Assembly: GCA_963771005.1 (NCBI GenBank)
Contig: CAVYRO010000006.1
Span: forward strand, 124,001 to 188,000
Direction: 5' to 3'
DNA length: 64,000 nucleotides
Origin: DASQZK01 sp963771005
GTDB lineage: Bacteria > Bacteroidota > Bacteroidia > Bacteroidales > GCA-2748055
Below, one piece after another: positions 47,975-58,317 of this stretch (positions are counted from its first letter, which is position 1; every line of letters starts with the position of its first letter). Made by a program: the position numbers and the translations under genes. The notes beneath the pieces are model-generated. The model searched no databases. It was given only the letters and a program-made list of their open reading frames with translations, and was not told the origin of the DNA.

Positions 47975-49954
47975 TCAGTACCTGACCGAAGCCCTGTTTC
48001 CCGGACCTGATTCTTTACCTGCACCGGATACAACCGTGAGATAATAAAAATAAAGATGCCCGGAGCTGACCATTTTATCCTCATAATTATAATTGTCCCC
48101 GGCTATTTCAGCGATCATGGCCGCCTTTTGCCCCGCCTCATATTTATAGATCCTTATCCGGGATGAACTGCCGGCTGTTTCCGCCGGCCACGACAGGACG
48201 ACCGCACCGTTACCCTTCGAAACCCTCAAACCATAGGGAGCCGGTGGTATCTCATCCCCCGCCGGGATGATAATGTTCAGAGGTTTGCTGAATGAACTTT
48301 CGCTTCCGGATTCATCCCGGGATGTCACGGCATAATCATAGGTTTTCCCTTTATCGATCGTGGTATCGGTAAACGTGTTGGTATTGAAAAGCAGTAACGT
48401 CTCATTAATTTTTGAAAAAGAAGACCCGGGCTCTTTCCTGTAGATATTGTACCCGGTGAGATATTCATCCTGGGCATTCATGTCATCCCAAACAAGGATC
48501 ACGTGCCCGTCGATGAACCCACCGTGAAGATCAGAGGGAGAGAGCACTTCCGTAGCAATCATTGGCCGGGCTGCCACAACATCCGATACCCGGCTCAGGC
48601 GATATCCGTCGTTAACCGCTATCACCGCATAACGGAAAGAACGATTACCCATGAGGGCTTTTGAGGTATCAACATACGACATCAGCTCTCCGCCGGCAGG
48701 TATCAGACCTGAAGCCTGCTGCAGCGAGTCATTAAGCCCCTGGTCCCTGTAAATATAATAGCCCATGATCACCGGGTCTTCATGTTTCCAGTATATTTTC
48801 ACGCCATTCTCCACCGGTTCGGCAGCCACTTCGCGTGGCGGAGAGGGCTGCATAAGATTAATGGCATGTCCTCCGACCCTTGCGCTGGGAAAGCTCTTAT
48901 TCATGATGCCCTGAAGGATGAGGTAGTAATAGTAATTCTCCATGGCACCCTGGACATTATCGGTAAATACGGAATCTGTTGCAGGGACTTCGGCTATTTT
49001 CGAATAGGCAGAATCGAATATTTCACTCCTGTAAATACTGATGCTCCGCACAAGTTCAGGATCACTGTATTGCCAGTATAGCCTGACGGTATGATCGTCA
49101 CTTCCCTGTGAAACATCAAAACGGCGTAAAACGGGAATGTCTGCCTGTCCAAAATCCTGTGTCACCACCGGATCAGACGGTTTGCCGGGATTTTCAAGCC
49201 TGTCGAGAGGCTCGATGTAATACTCATATACCGTACGCGGCTCCGCGCTCCGGTCATTCATAACCAGAAATAGTGAGTCGCCCTTGTTATAAAACCCCCG
49301 TTCCGGTGTGATTTTAGAAAACTCACCGGCCATGTTCTTTCTTCTGAATACCCTGAAGGAATACAGGTAAGGATCGGCTTCTACCATCCAGTCGACATAT
49401 ACCCGGTTCTGATCCGTTTCCATGGAATGGAATTCCGGAACAGGCAGATCGTTACTTACGGGAAGACTGACAGCATTGGTCTTTTTCGTATCCATGATTC
49501 GCCCGGTCCTGTAATACGTAATGGTATAGGTAAAAGCGATCCCCTTTTTAGCCGTGGTATCAAGGAATGCCGTTCCGGCCGCCAGGTGCATTACCGGGTA
49601 GTTCACCGGTGGGAGTGTGTCGATAACATTGTAATTCTGAATGAAATCCCACATGCGCCTCATATCCCTGTCGGAATAGTGACCAAGGTCACTGAATAAC
49701 GGCTCAAACCTGTGAATCCTGTCCTTAAGTTCATCGAAATTGCCAGGTGCTTCAACAACGGCAATGAGATTTTCTCCTTTTTTCCCCTGCGCAGAGCGTT
49801 GAACATGGATCTCGCCATCTTTTGGAATACGATTGTCCAGGAAGATATAGATCCCATGCGGCGATCCGGCCGCCAGAGGATACTGGGAGTGGACAGACCG
49901 TACGCTGAGCAGCAGGATCAGGGTTATACCGGTGATTCTTATGTATCTGTACAT
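47975..49954 (-). CDS. exported fibronectin type III repeat protein
   Basis: A 659-residue exported protein. Signal peptide 1-23 (LILLLSVRSVHS-Q). A roughly 160-residue N-terminal part (IRRFEPLFSDL, DIRRMWDFIQNYNVIDTLPP-like strings) has no domain I recognise. It is followed by about five fibronectin type III-like modules from residue 190 to the end, each with a Tyr-rich strand such as YYIYRDQGLNDS, YNIYRKEPGSS, or YYYYLILQGI and a W/Y near its start (VKIYWKHEDP, VILVWDDMNA, VVLSWPAE). No T9SS tail is seen. It ends with GPGNRASVRY. It is 18 bases downstream of the giant gene and overlaps nothing; its product may be the shaft or adaptor of a surface structure with the giant protein, but this is inference. 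Confidence 0.88.
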   Translation of the reverse strand: MYRYIRITGITLILLLSVRSVHSQYPLAAGSPHGIYIFLDNRIPKDGEIHVQRSAQGKKGENLIAVVEAPGNFDELKDRIHRFEPLFSDLGHYSDRDMRRMWDFIQNYNVIDTLPPVNYPVMHLAAGTAFLDTTAKKGIAFTYTITYYRTGRIMDTKKTNAVSLPVSNDLPVPEFHSMETDQNRVYVDWMVEADPYLYSFRVFRRKNMAGEFSKITPERGFYNKGDSLFLVMNDRSAEPRTVYEYYIEPLDRLENPGKPSDPVVTQDFGQADIPVLRRFDVSQGSDDHTVRLYWQYSDPELVRSISIYRSEIFDSAYSKIAEVPATDSVFTDNVQGAMENYYYYLILQGIMNKSFPSARVGGHAINLMQPSPPREVAAEPVENGVKIYWKHEDPVIMGYYIYRDQGLNDSLQQASGLIPAGGELMSYVDTSKALMGNRSFRYAVIAVNDGYRLSRVSDVVAARPMIATEVLSPSDLHGGFIDGHVILVWDDMNAQDEYLTGYNIYRKEPGSSFSKINETLLLFNTNTFTDTTIDKGKTYDYAVTSRDESGSESSFSKPLNIIIPAGDEIPPAPYGLRVSKGNGAVVLSWPAETAGSSSRIRIYKYEAGQKAAMIAEIAGDNYNYEDKMVSSGHLYFYYLTVVSGAGKESGPGNRASVRY

Positions 49955-49972
49955 GACTTCATTTTTACAATA

Positions 49973-52900
49973 TTAATATCCCGTGCCCAGTGCAGGTTGT
50001 CCGCTGCAATTCCCGAAACCGAAAGAAAGACTGGTATTTCCCTGTGAGTCGAACTGCATATTCACCTTAATGGACTCATTCAGTGTTTTCCCGATGCAGC
50101 CCTCACAACCTGCAATCAGGGTTGGAAAGCACTGTTCAATCCGGGCAGAAAGTGTAAAGCTCCCGCACCCGCCAATGGTGAATGCGCCGCTACCTGTATT
50201 GTAGCTGCCTTTTGCGCCAAGTTCTGCCCTGGCGTCCGCACTCAGCGAGGTACATGTTATGGAACTGGCAACAAAATAGGCATGGGCAAAAGCCATTGCC
50301 GCTATCCCATATTCATTTCCGGATCCGTCAAATCCCATCCACAACCTGGCATCCAGCCCGGCATCAATTCCCAGTTTTGCACTGAGTATCCACAAATCAA
50401 TACTGATATCAGGTATGTCGATGATGGGAAGACTTTTTCTCCCGGTGATGAACATGCCAGAGATATGGTTATTGAAAGCCGTCGGGATCTCCTTGTTATA
50501 CGCAAACTGCATAATCTTACCGGTTATGTCAGGCGGCATTACATCATAATCCCCGATCATGAACCCTGCCTGGAAATCCCCGAGCCCCGGCATTTCAACC
50601 TGCCCCCCGGCCAGGAAATACCAGCCGCTTCCGTCTACGAGCATGTTGGCGACACCATGAAGGCTCAGACCTGAAAAACTCTTGTTGATATCCATATCTC
50701 CCAGCATCCTGGCATGCTTGTAATCGAAAGTAATATTGATATTGCCAAATCCGGTATCAATATTTTTAACCTTCACATCCTGGTTGTCCGCAACAATATC
50801 GCCATAAATGGTGAAAGTTTTCTTCCTGTCACCTTCCATACCCTTCACCCCGTTCATAGTACCGGTAAAGGTGAACAGACCCCAGTCGTTTTCGGAATTG
50901 TCAACCTTCATTTCTCCCCTGATATCTGCGAGTGTCGTTTTACCGGTACTCCCGATGGGAAGAACCTGGTCGTAGGGATCCACTTCCAGCCAAACCGAGG
51001 TTTTATCACGGTGAAGGATACCGCTCAGTTTAATCCCTTCTTCATCCCTGATCTGGCCGGGAGCTGCAAAAACCCCATTGTTGAATACCTGATCACCAAA
51101 CTTCTGGCTTGAATAAAACCTGACCTTCCCCGGACCTTCGAAATCCATATTTAAGGGGTAGAGCTGAAATTTCAGGGCAGAACCTTCTTTCGAAAATTTT
51201 ATGTTTCCGTTCTGCTTCTCAATCCGGGGAATACCGAGATCCATGGCTCCGGTGAGCAGGAAATACCCGTCGTACGGGTAGATCGCGATCGGGTTGACAT
51301 GTAGAGTACTGTAAAATTCCAGGTCCTGTACGCCCTGTGTAAATGTGAGCGATTGTTCCCCGTTGCTCAAAACCGCGAAAGTATTGAATGACAGTTCAGT
51401 ACCGTCCTTAAGCCCGGGAAGGCCGGCCAGGGTAACCGCGGGTTTTCCTGCAAGTCCCACCACTGCAAGCCGCCAGTGTCCCTTCTGGTCTTTCCCGATA
51501 GACGGGAAATAACCGAAAGAAGTATTATTTGTCTGAAGAGTCAGCGGGGCCACCCCGCCCAGCGTCATTTGCTTGAGTTCGATCTCCCATATCTTAAAAG
51601 TTGAAGGCGTAAGCTCGATATTTTTTACAGGAAGATCGACCATTCCGGTTTTGAGGATCCCCGATTCGATTGTAAAGCCTTTCGAAGCTTGTGAAAGAGA
51701 CCAGTTCGTGGATTCTACGGTCCATTTTTCAAGAGCAAAATTTAGTTTTTCTGTCCCTTTAACCTCCTCAAATCCCGTAGTGGTCAGTTTAAGATTGCCG
51801 ATATCTATTGCAATTTTTGAAGGACTGATACTCTCTATCTCTTTTGTAGTCAGTTGCAGGGAAAGATTCAGTGTATCCTGTTGAACGAAGGAGGCACTTT
51901 TTTTCACTGTTCCGTCAAAACCCTTAAGCGTGACCTTCAGGTCGTTGCCATCGGGATCCGTGATCAGGAATTTCCCGGGTTTGGTCTCATCGGGTGGTGC
52001 CCTGAATACGGTCACACCATTTCCCGGACTCCCGGTTTCTGCAAGCCATGCACCGCTGTTATCGAAGGAGAAAAGGCTTGAATTAAACTGGAATGAATTT
52101 TTCAGCATCACCTTTCCCCGTATCACACCCTTTCCCCCGGTCCCTTCTTCAACCCGTATAAGCGAACCCGAAACGGGATGTTGAACGGCCATAAAGGCAT
52201 TGTTCAGGACGATCTGGAGCATATCCTCATCGAGATCGAATGATTTTTTTTCGGGTTTGAACATATTCCCACCCGTGGATTTTGACAGTTTCACCTTCGA
52301 AAATTTCAGGTCCGGGGCTGATCCCGGCTTAAAGCTGAAGTTTGCGTTTGAAATTTTTTCCGGTTCGAGGAGGGCACCTGAGATCTCTGCTGTGTTTCCC
52401 TGCTTTTCCACCGTGGAGATGACGACCGGAAATCCGAACAACTCAGTCGGGATCCCTGTTTCGACGGTCAGATGCAGATCGACCGGTGAAGAGGCCGGAA
52501 GGGAAATATTTTCTTTCTTATCGCCAATGATGGCATTCTCAGGATCAAATTTATCGGCATTGACAGAACATAGTTTCATTTCACCGGGGATTTTCCTGAG
52601 CTCGAATTTCCCTTTTTCATCTGTATAGGTGAAAATATCTTCATTGCCTTCCACATAAACCCTGGCGGAGTCTGCCGGCTGATCATCATCACCGATGGTT
52701 ACCGATCCTTTTAACCTAAACCCGGGGTATAAGACTATATCTTTTATAAAAACCACCTTAGTTCCCGGAAAGCTCTTAAATGCCGTATGAACAACCGGGT
52801 AATCGGAATCGCCGGAAGGGATCACATCGAGGGAGAATTCAGTATCTGAATGTAAAAAGGACAAGGTTACGTAACCCTGGTCATCGGTAACGCCGCTGAC

Positions 52901-55900
52901 ATCCTCGAGGATATTACCGATTTTTACCTTCACCCCTTCGAGCGGTTTTGCCGGAAGCTGAATTTTTCCCGGTGGCTGCGAGTACCCTTTGATCCGGAAT
53001 TTCACCCGGTGTTTGATCTGGCTGACCACAAATTTCCGGACCGTTTCAGGTTGTGTGTCATTCATTTTAGCAATACGCATGGATGTATCCAGTGTCGCGT
53101 AGGAAGATACATCATCGGGAATGATCGTGATTTTTGCATTATCGGTTGAGGGAGCATAGAACACAAACATCTGCGCTTTTGGAGGTATCTGGTCAAGCCC
53201 CTTCGCGTTCGCCTTAACCAGTGCCAGGGCTGTGATGAAATTTGCTTCACCGGTATTAACGGCAGGATAACCGTCTGTTTTTACGCTTGCTTTTACCGGT
53301 TTTCCTACCTCATCAACCACATAACCCATGGCAATCCCGTCAGGATAAAGCATAAGATCTGCTTTCACCTGGTCGCCGTATTTAAGAATATTGAGATCTT
53401 TTTCTACAGCGCCAAAACCTTTGGGCTTTGTCAGAAGCCATCGTTTGGGACCTTTCACCGGCGCCTTGTAGGTATCCGGATCCCCGGATTTCCAGTGTAA
53501 TGAATCAAACTGCAGGGGGAGATTTTCAAAACTGTACCTGCCACTCGCATCAGACCAAGTGCTTTTTATAGACAGGGTACTTGTCAGATGTTCAGATTCC
53601 GGTACCGGATAATCGGAAGAATACTGGCTGAACAGGTATATCTTGACACCCTGTTTTGTGGTATCCGTCATAGTATTGTTAAGATTGACAAGGTCTTTCA
53701 TCCCGGTTACAAATGCCTGGCCGTATACCCTCGGCAGTTTGGGATACATATTCATGTCAACCTGGAATGTCTTTACTTCGAATTCAGAATTGAAGGTAAT
53801 CCCCAGCCCGTATTCCTGGTACTGCGGACCCAGGTTTAAACCGCCCTGACCGGTGTTTCCGGAGGATATCAGCTCTTTCGCCAGGGAGTTGAAAGGAAAG
53901 TTCTTTTTATCCTTGAGGTATATGGGATTGTAGCGCTTCTCCAGGTCTTTGTAATTAATATTTCCTGAGGTTTCGGAAGTGGTACAGGATATGAAGTACC
54001 TGTCGCTGTTATTATCGGGATCATGCATCACGAGGTTTAAGAAAAGCACTTCACCATTTCCGTCACTTGTACCTTCCTCGACAAGCTTTTTCTGTCCGCC
54101 CATTGTCCTGATCCCGGATTTAATGCTCCCCTCATTGTACGGCACACCCGGAATATAACCCTGCCTGAGGACCTTTGTTGAAACATCATTCAAGGGGGAA
54201 CCGCTGCCCATACTCTGATCATAGAATGTTGCCGTTGTAGATTTTACATTCACTTTCAGGTTATAACTTTTCACCCAGGAGACGAGGGTACCTAATTCAG
54301 CGCCTTCCCATGGTTTGACATGTATGTCCACATCGGGGCTGCAGTAATACTTATTGTCGACAATGAGGCGCATTGTTTTGTAAACCTGTCCATTGGCCTG
54401 ATCGCCGAATTCGCCCGAATGGTAAACCTCGAGATCGCTGTTTTTACCCATGGTAGTATCGGCATTCACGAAAGTAAAGCTGAAAGTGCCGTCAGCAGCC
54501 GTGTAGGTGGTTTTCAGTACCATACCGTCACCGGGGAATTTATTACCGTACTTTTCATCCGAGGTGAGTGCAAAGTCTTTCCGGTTTATGACATATCCGG
54601 CGACCTCCTTCCCGTTGATGGATCCCGAACGCATCACGTACCTGACCACCAGGCTGACTCTTACATTAGCGAGCGGTGTAGAACCTTCGGGATCGATATA
54701 ACCCAGGGAGGATGCAAGCTGACCCGTTTGCACGGTTTGTGGCGAATTCTGGACCAACCCGAAATTCGAATTGCTTTGGGTAATTGCATCTCCTACCGGA
54801 CCGTTTGCAGGTTTAGAGTTGGATGACTCTTCTCCGGAAGGGAAGTTGATCATTCCAAGGGTCAGTTTCAGACCTTTGAATTTATAATTCAATTGACCCG
54901 ATACGGTGGAGAAAGGGAGAATATTGGCATCGGGAGCTATTTGCGAATATTCCGGGCCGGTCTCTTTTATTATAGCTCCGGGAGTGAATACCAGGCCGGG
55001 ACCCGCGTATTCAAAATAACACGGAACGCTTCTGCCGTTATTCTTGAATCGCAGCTTAGCAGCATCAAAATCAAAGGGATTGCTGATGTTAAGCGATTCC
55101 GTGCCCGCGATGATCTCGAAAGCATATTTTTTCCCCTCTTCGAGTACCGGTTGTGCAGGCCCGTACAGGAAAGACGTACCCAATACCGTGGTTTCGAAAA
55201 AAGCCGGGGTGGTTGCCGTCAGCAAGGCATCACCCGGGGGTACATCCGGGTTGTCCATCTGAACGATCCTGAGTGTATATGGAGTTCCCGGCGGAGCTCC
55301 GGGTGATGGGGTCCAGTTGAATAGTACAGGTTGTGCGGCTCCCTGGCTGATCACTTTTCCACAGACCGGAGCAAGAATGACCGGCGGATCGAGTAAATGG
55401 ATGCTGAATGGAGCACTGCAACCGACAGGATCGTTTCCCGAAACGGGAATTCCATCCTCATTATAGGCAGTAAAGCAAAGCCTGTAGGTACCTTCGGGAA
55501 GGCCCTTGTTTTCCACCTCCTGCCGGGTTATACCACTGAATACAAGATGTCCGGGAACAAACAGGTCCCACAGATCCTGTGAAGATAGCATAACCGGCAC
55601 GTTCGGTTCCAGCTCCGTGAGCTGCGCCTGTACATAACCGGGAGCTGTGCTGATGGAGATACCATTGTTGCCTTTCAGTGTCATCCTGAGGTTAATTCGT
55701 GTAAATTGACCCGTCGACAATGTCACCATCGTTTTATCGTAGTATTGAAGAAAATCTGCATCAAAGGGTGGCTGTACCACGGTACTTAGGTTCAAACCGA
55801 CCTGCTGGATACTGAAATCGGCACAGCCGGCCGGGGCTGCCGGGGATAAGGGAGCAGGACCGGTTCCTGACATGTTCCATAAACGGAAGCAAACCTGATA

Positions 55901-56311
55901 ATGGCCGGAAGGCAGTCCGTACGTATAAAGGGTATTTGGGTTGATATTCGAAAAACTCAGATTCTGCTGCTGAAAGATGAGGTCCAGGTTCTGGTCCGAA
56001 TTCGGTATGATCAGCGGGACGCCGCCTCCCACATAAAATTGTTCGACCTGGTTGCCGTTTGTCTGAATGACTATACCATTATCCCCGCGGATAATCATTT
56101 CCAAATAAACACCCTCAAGACTTGCATTGCAGAGAACCGTAATACGGATTTTCTCCTTTAACTGATCAAAAGGTACATTATACGGCGGCCCAAGCATAAC
56201 CGTATTCACACTGGCTGACACAATCCGCTGTGCATTCGCGGCGGGCGTCATGATCATTGCCACTAAAAGAAAGACAATGACGGGAATGGTATTTTTAAAA
56301 CGAGTATACAT
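49973..56311 (-). CDS. 2112-residue multidomain exported protein (TANFOR-like, CarboxypepD_reg-like)
   Basis: A very large exported protein. Signal peptide 1-28 (MIMTPAANA-Q). Two related modules of about 145 residues (about 30-180 and 185-330) each end in a LPxGxYxxCF motif and a short Cys-containing strand (CADFSIQ; CSAPFSIH); they look like the TANFOR domain first noted in Tannerella and Cytophaga. A fibronectin-like segment (335-455) follows. From about 480 to 1450 there are several carboxypeptidase-regulatory-like domains (e.g. RVYVEGNEDIFTYTDEKGKF) with plug-like loops. The last 500 residues are beta-rich with conserved Cys near the end (GGCGSF, IEQCFPTLIAGCEGC, GNCSGQP). No T9SS tail. 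I do not know its function; it is translated with the barrel gene (17-base overlap). Confidence 0.85.
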   Translation of the reverse strand: MYTRFKNTIPVIVFLLVAMIMTPAANAQRIVSASVNTVMLGPPYNVPFDQLKEKIRITVLCNASLEGVYLEMIIRGDNGIVIQTNGNQVEQFYVGGGVPLIIPNSDQNLDLIFQQQNLSFSNINPNTLYTYGLPSGHYQVCFRLWNMSGTGPAPLSPAAPAGCADFSIQQVGLNLSTVVQPPFDADFLQYYDKTMVTLSTGQFTRINLRMTLKGNNGISISTAPGYVQAQLTELEPNVPVMLSSQDLWDLFVPGHLVFSGITRQEVENKGLPEGTYRLCFTAYNEDGIPVSGNDPVGCSAPFSIHLLDPPVILAPVCGKVISQGAAQPVLFNWTPSPGAPPGTPYTLRIVQMDNPDVPPGDALLTATTPAFFETTVLGTSFLYGPAQPVLEEGKKYAFEIIAGTESLNISNPFDFDAAKLRFKNNGRSVPCYFEYAGPGLVFTPGAIIKETGPEYSQIAPDANILPFSTVSGQLNYKFKGLKLTLGMINFPSGEESSNSKPANGPVGDAITQSNSNFGLVQNSPQTVQTGQLASSLGYIDPEGSTPLANVRVSLVVRYVMRSGSINGKEVAGYVINRKDFALTSDEKYGNKFPGDGMVLKTTYTAADGTFSFTFVNADTTMGKNSDLEVYHSGEFGDQANGQVYKTMRLIVDNKYYCSPDVDIHVKPWEGAELGTLVSWVKSYNLKVNVKSTTATFYDQSMGSGSPLNDVSTKVLRQGYIPGVPYNEGSIKSGIRTMGGQKKLVEEGTSDGNGEVLFLNLVMHDPDNNSDRYFISCTTSETSGNINYKDLEKRYNPIYLKDKKNFPFNSLAKELISSGNTGQGGLNLGPQYQEYGLGITFNSEFEVKTFQVDMNMYPKLPRVYGQAFVTGMKDLVNLNNTMTDTTKQGVKIYLFSQYSSDYPVPESEHLTSTLSIKSTWSDASGRYSFENLPLQFDSLHWKSGDPDTYKAPVKGPKRWLLTKPKGFGAVEKDLNILKYGDQVKADLMLYPDGIAMGYVVDEVGKPVKASVKTDGYPAVNTGEANFITALALVKANAKGLDQIPPKAQMFVFYAPSTDNAKITIIPDDVSSYATLDTSMRIAKMNDTQPETVRKFVVSQIKHRVKFRIKGYSQPPGKIQLPAKPLEGVKVKIGNILEDVSGVTDDQGYVTLSFLHSDTEFSLDVIPSGDSDYPVVHTAFKSFPGTKVVFIKDIVLYPGFRLKGSVTIGDDDQPADSARVYVEGNEDIFTYTDEKGKFELRKIPGEMKLCSVNADKFDPENAIIGDKKENISLPASSPVDLHLTVETGIPTELFGFPVVISTVEKQGNTAEISGALLEPEKISNANFSFKPGSAPDLKFSKVKLSKSTGGNMFKPEKKSFDLDEDMLQIVLNNAFMAVQHPVSGSLIRVEEGTGGKGVIRGKVMLKNSFQFNSSLFSFDNSGAWLAETGSPGNGVTVFRAPPDETKPGKFLITDPDGNDLKVTLKGFDGTVKKSASFVQQDTLNLSLQLTTKEIESISPSKIAIDIGNLKLTTTGFEEVKGTEKLNFALEKWTVESTNWSLSQASKGFTIESGILKTGMVDLPVKNIELTPSTFKIWEIELKQMTLGGVAPLTLQTNNTSFGYFPSIGKDQKGHWRLAVVGLAGKPAVTLAGLPGLKDGTELSFNTFAVLSNGEQSLTFTQGVQDLEFYSTLHVNPIAIYPYDGYFLLTGAMDLGIPRIEKQNGNIKFSKEGSALKFQLYPLNMDFEGPGKVRFYSSQKFGDQVFNNGVFAAPGQIRDEEGIKLSGILHRDKTSVWLEVDPYDQVLPIGSTGKTTLADIRGEMKVDNSENDWGLFTFTGTMNGVKGMEGDRKKTFTIYGDIVADNQDVKVKNIDTGFGNINITFDYKHARMLGDMDINKSFSGLSLHGVANMLVDGSGWYFLAGGQVEMPGLGDFQAGFMIGDYDVMPPDITGKIMQFAYNKEIPTAFNNHISGMFITGRKSLPIIDIPDISIDLWILSAKLGIDAGLDARLWMGFDGSGNEYGIAAMAFAHAYFVASSITCTSLSADARAELGAKGSYNTGSGAFTIGGCGSFTLSARIEQCFPTLIAGCEGCIGKTLNESIKVNMQFDSQGNTSLSFGFGNCSGQPALGTGY

Positions 56312-58013
56312 AACCAGTGTCTCCTTTCCGTTCCGTGAAGGGGGTAAAATTGTCCGTTTTTGCCTTTGCCCGGTTCACATAAATTTTAACATAAAACCGA
56401 TGATGCCTGGAAGGTTTGAGGGTACCGCTGAAGGATATCCTGTTTATACCTGATACCCTGTCTTCTCCGCCGTTACTGTAGGTCAGGGCATTTTTAAAAT
56501 AATTATCGGTAATCGTCAGCGAGAGCTTCTTCCTGATCAGGCTCTTACTCACAGAAATAACCGGGCCCGAAATACGATTCTCTGAATTCTGCAGGCTAAA
56601 CAGCGTATAGTTATATCCCAGTCCCAAAGCAAGCCCGTAATTCAAAGCCGAGAACATATAGTTTGCCATCAGAGAGGAAGAATTATAGGAATTGAAGTTC
56701 GCAGTGTTGTCATTCTTATCTTTCAGCTTCTGCAGATTAAAGGCAAGCATGATCATATGGGAGAAGGAAGTTCCCGTGAAATTCAGATTCTGGTTAATGG
56801 CAAGATTCCGGGTCGTCTGTGATATCTCGTAAAGTGAATCAACCGGAGTTGTTCCCCTGGATTGCCCCATATCATAGTTCGAATAGGTAAGGTTTGCATT
56901 ATATACCTGCGACGGATTGGCTGTAAAGCTTACCGAGCCTATGGTACGGTGCGTGGTGGAAGGAAGGTTATTTTTGAGATTGTCGCGCTGAAAACCAACA
57001 CTCCCCGAAAGATTGTATTTCTGTTTTCCGAAATGCCAGGCCGGTTCGAACGTGAGATTCCGGATATCATTCTGGAAGAAATAAGCCCCCATGGACCGAT
57101 ACCCGGGATCGATCTGTTTAAACCGGATGTTTAGGGAAACCTGCGGCCCTGAATAACCGAAGGTTGTTTCAAGGGCATTGCTGGTATATGTTGTGGCGTT
57201 GTCGGTATAAGATCCCGGAATTATGTCCATAAGCCGGTGTGATGAACTGTCGGCGATGACTGAGTTTATGTCATTGGTGTACAGGGATTGTGACAATTGA
57301 AGGTCAAAATTAAAATGCGAAAAGATCTGCTGATGCGTAAGAAATGAAACAATCACATTTTCAGCCGGCATCAGCCCGGAGATCAATGTATCCGTATCCA
57401 GTGAGCCCGGCTCATCCCAGCCTTTCATAAAAATAATTGCGGCACTGTTTTTTTCCGTACCGTAACCGAATTTCAGGCTCAGAGCCTTTCTCGCGAAGGA
57501 TGGGGTACTGACAAACGATTGATTCAGGTCGTATGTGAGTGAATTCGGATCGACGGCTCTTAAAAGCCGCCCGTAGATAACGCCTATCTGGAATTTCCCC
57601 GGCGTGAGTTCGGCCCCCGCTCCATATATGGTGTGTCCTGCCATACTGTAAGGAGACCAGTTAATATTCCTGTAGCCCAGGTGAATTTTCACCCATTTAT
57701 AATAAGGACTAACTCCAAATTTATTGAATGGCTGGCGAAAATCTCTCTGCTCTTCACTCACCGTAAATGAAAAGGGGAACCGGACGCCATAAAGCGAAAT
57801 CGTCGGGGACCCGTTAAGCATCCATATAAAAGGTTTTCGACTGGAAGGCCTGCCGCTCACACCATAGAACATCATTGATCCGCCCACAGTACCTGTGATC
57901 GAAAATGGCTTTTCCTTACCCAGATTTTCGATGTTCTGCCCTTTCAGAGTTCTTCCGGTGAAGGTGGAAAGCATAATCAAAAATACCGGTATGAATACGA
58001 GTCGGACAGACAT
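56295..58013 (-). CDS. outer-membrane beta-barrel protein, unknown function
   Basis: A 572-residue outer-membrane barrel. Signal peptide 1-25 (MLSTFTGRTLKG-Q). The mature chain is a run of alternating strands with aromatic girdle residues and tight turns: MMFYGVSGRPSS, YYKWVKIHLGYRNINWSPY, FQIGVIYGRLLRAV, YNLSGSVGFQRDN, YMFSALNYGLALGLGYNY and a terminal HHRFYVKIYVNRAKAK. About sixteen or more strands are likely. No TonB box or plug, and not a PorP/SprF match. It begins a four-gene unit: its stop overlaps the giant gene start by 17 bases, then come the fibronectin-III and NHL genes. It may be the outer-membrane anchor or exporter for those proteins; that is inference. A 300-base leader with hairpins precedes it. 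Confidence 0.8.
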   Translation of the reverse strand: MSVRLVFIPVFLIMLSTFTGRTLKGQNIENLGKEKPFSITGTVGGSMMFYGVSGRPSSRKPFIWMLNGSPTISLYGVRFPFSFTVSEEQRDFRQPFNKFGVSPYYKWVKIHLGYRNINWSPYSMAGHTIYGAGAELTPGKFQIGVIYGRLLRAVDPNSLTYDLNQSFVSTPSFARKALSLKFGYGTEKNSAAIIFMKGWDEPGSLDTDTLISGLMPAENVIVSFLTHQQIFSHFNFDLQLSQSLYTNDINSVIADSSSHRLMDIIPGSYTDNATTYTSNALETTFGYSGPQVSLNIRFKQIDPGYRSMGAYFFQNDIRNLTFEPAWHFGKQKYNLSGSVGFQRDNLKNNLPSTTHRTIGSVSFTANPSQVYNANLTYSNYDMGQSRGTTPVDSLYEISQTTRNLAINQNLNFTGTSFSHMIMLAFNLQKLKDKNDNTANFNSYNSSSLMANYMFSALNYGLALGLGYNYTLFSLQNSENRISGPVISVSKSLIRKKLSLTITDNYFKNALTYSNGGEDRVSGINRISFSGTLKPSRHHRFYVKIYVNRAKAKTDNFTPFTERKGDTGYVYSF

Positions 58014-58317
58014 ATTCCGCTGCTTGAAAGAGTTTTGAAAACAGGGTTACGGGAAAAAGCCCTGATATACTTGTATCTTACTTTTTCCTGATATTGATCC
58101 TTTCCGGGATCAAAGAGAACAGTAAGCTTCGCACCTGCCGATGCGGGAAATTTCTCACATACGGGCAGATCACGGGGAGACAGCTCCCCCGGAAAATAAC
58201 CTTTATGCTGAATTAATACAGATTATTTTAGGATTAAACCCGGAACAATTTACTCAGTTTTTTATCAAAGTCAATTTTTTTCCCGGAAAAATGCATCCAT
58301 AGTGTTAAATTCGAGGA
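58014..58317 (-). other. structured leader of the barrel/giant operon
   Basis: A 304-base gap with no gene. It holds two perfect hairpins: TTGATCC-TTTCCG-GGATCAA (58094-58113) and GGGGAG-ACAG-CTCCCC (58174-58189). A convincing -7 element for the operon was not found. It could be a 5' untranslated region with regulatory structure. Confidence 0.4.
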
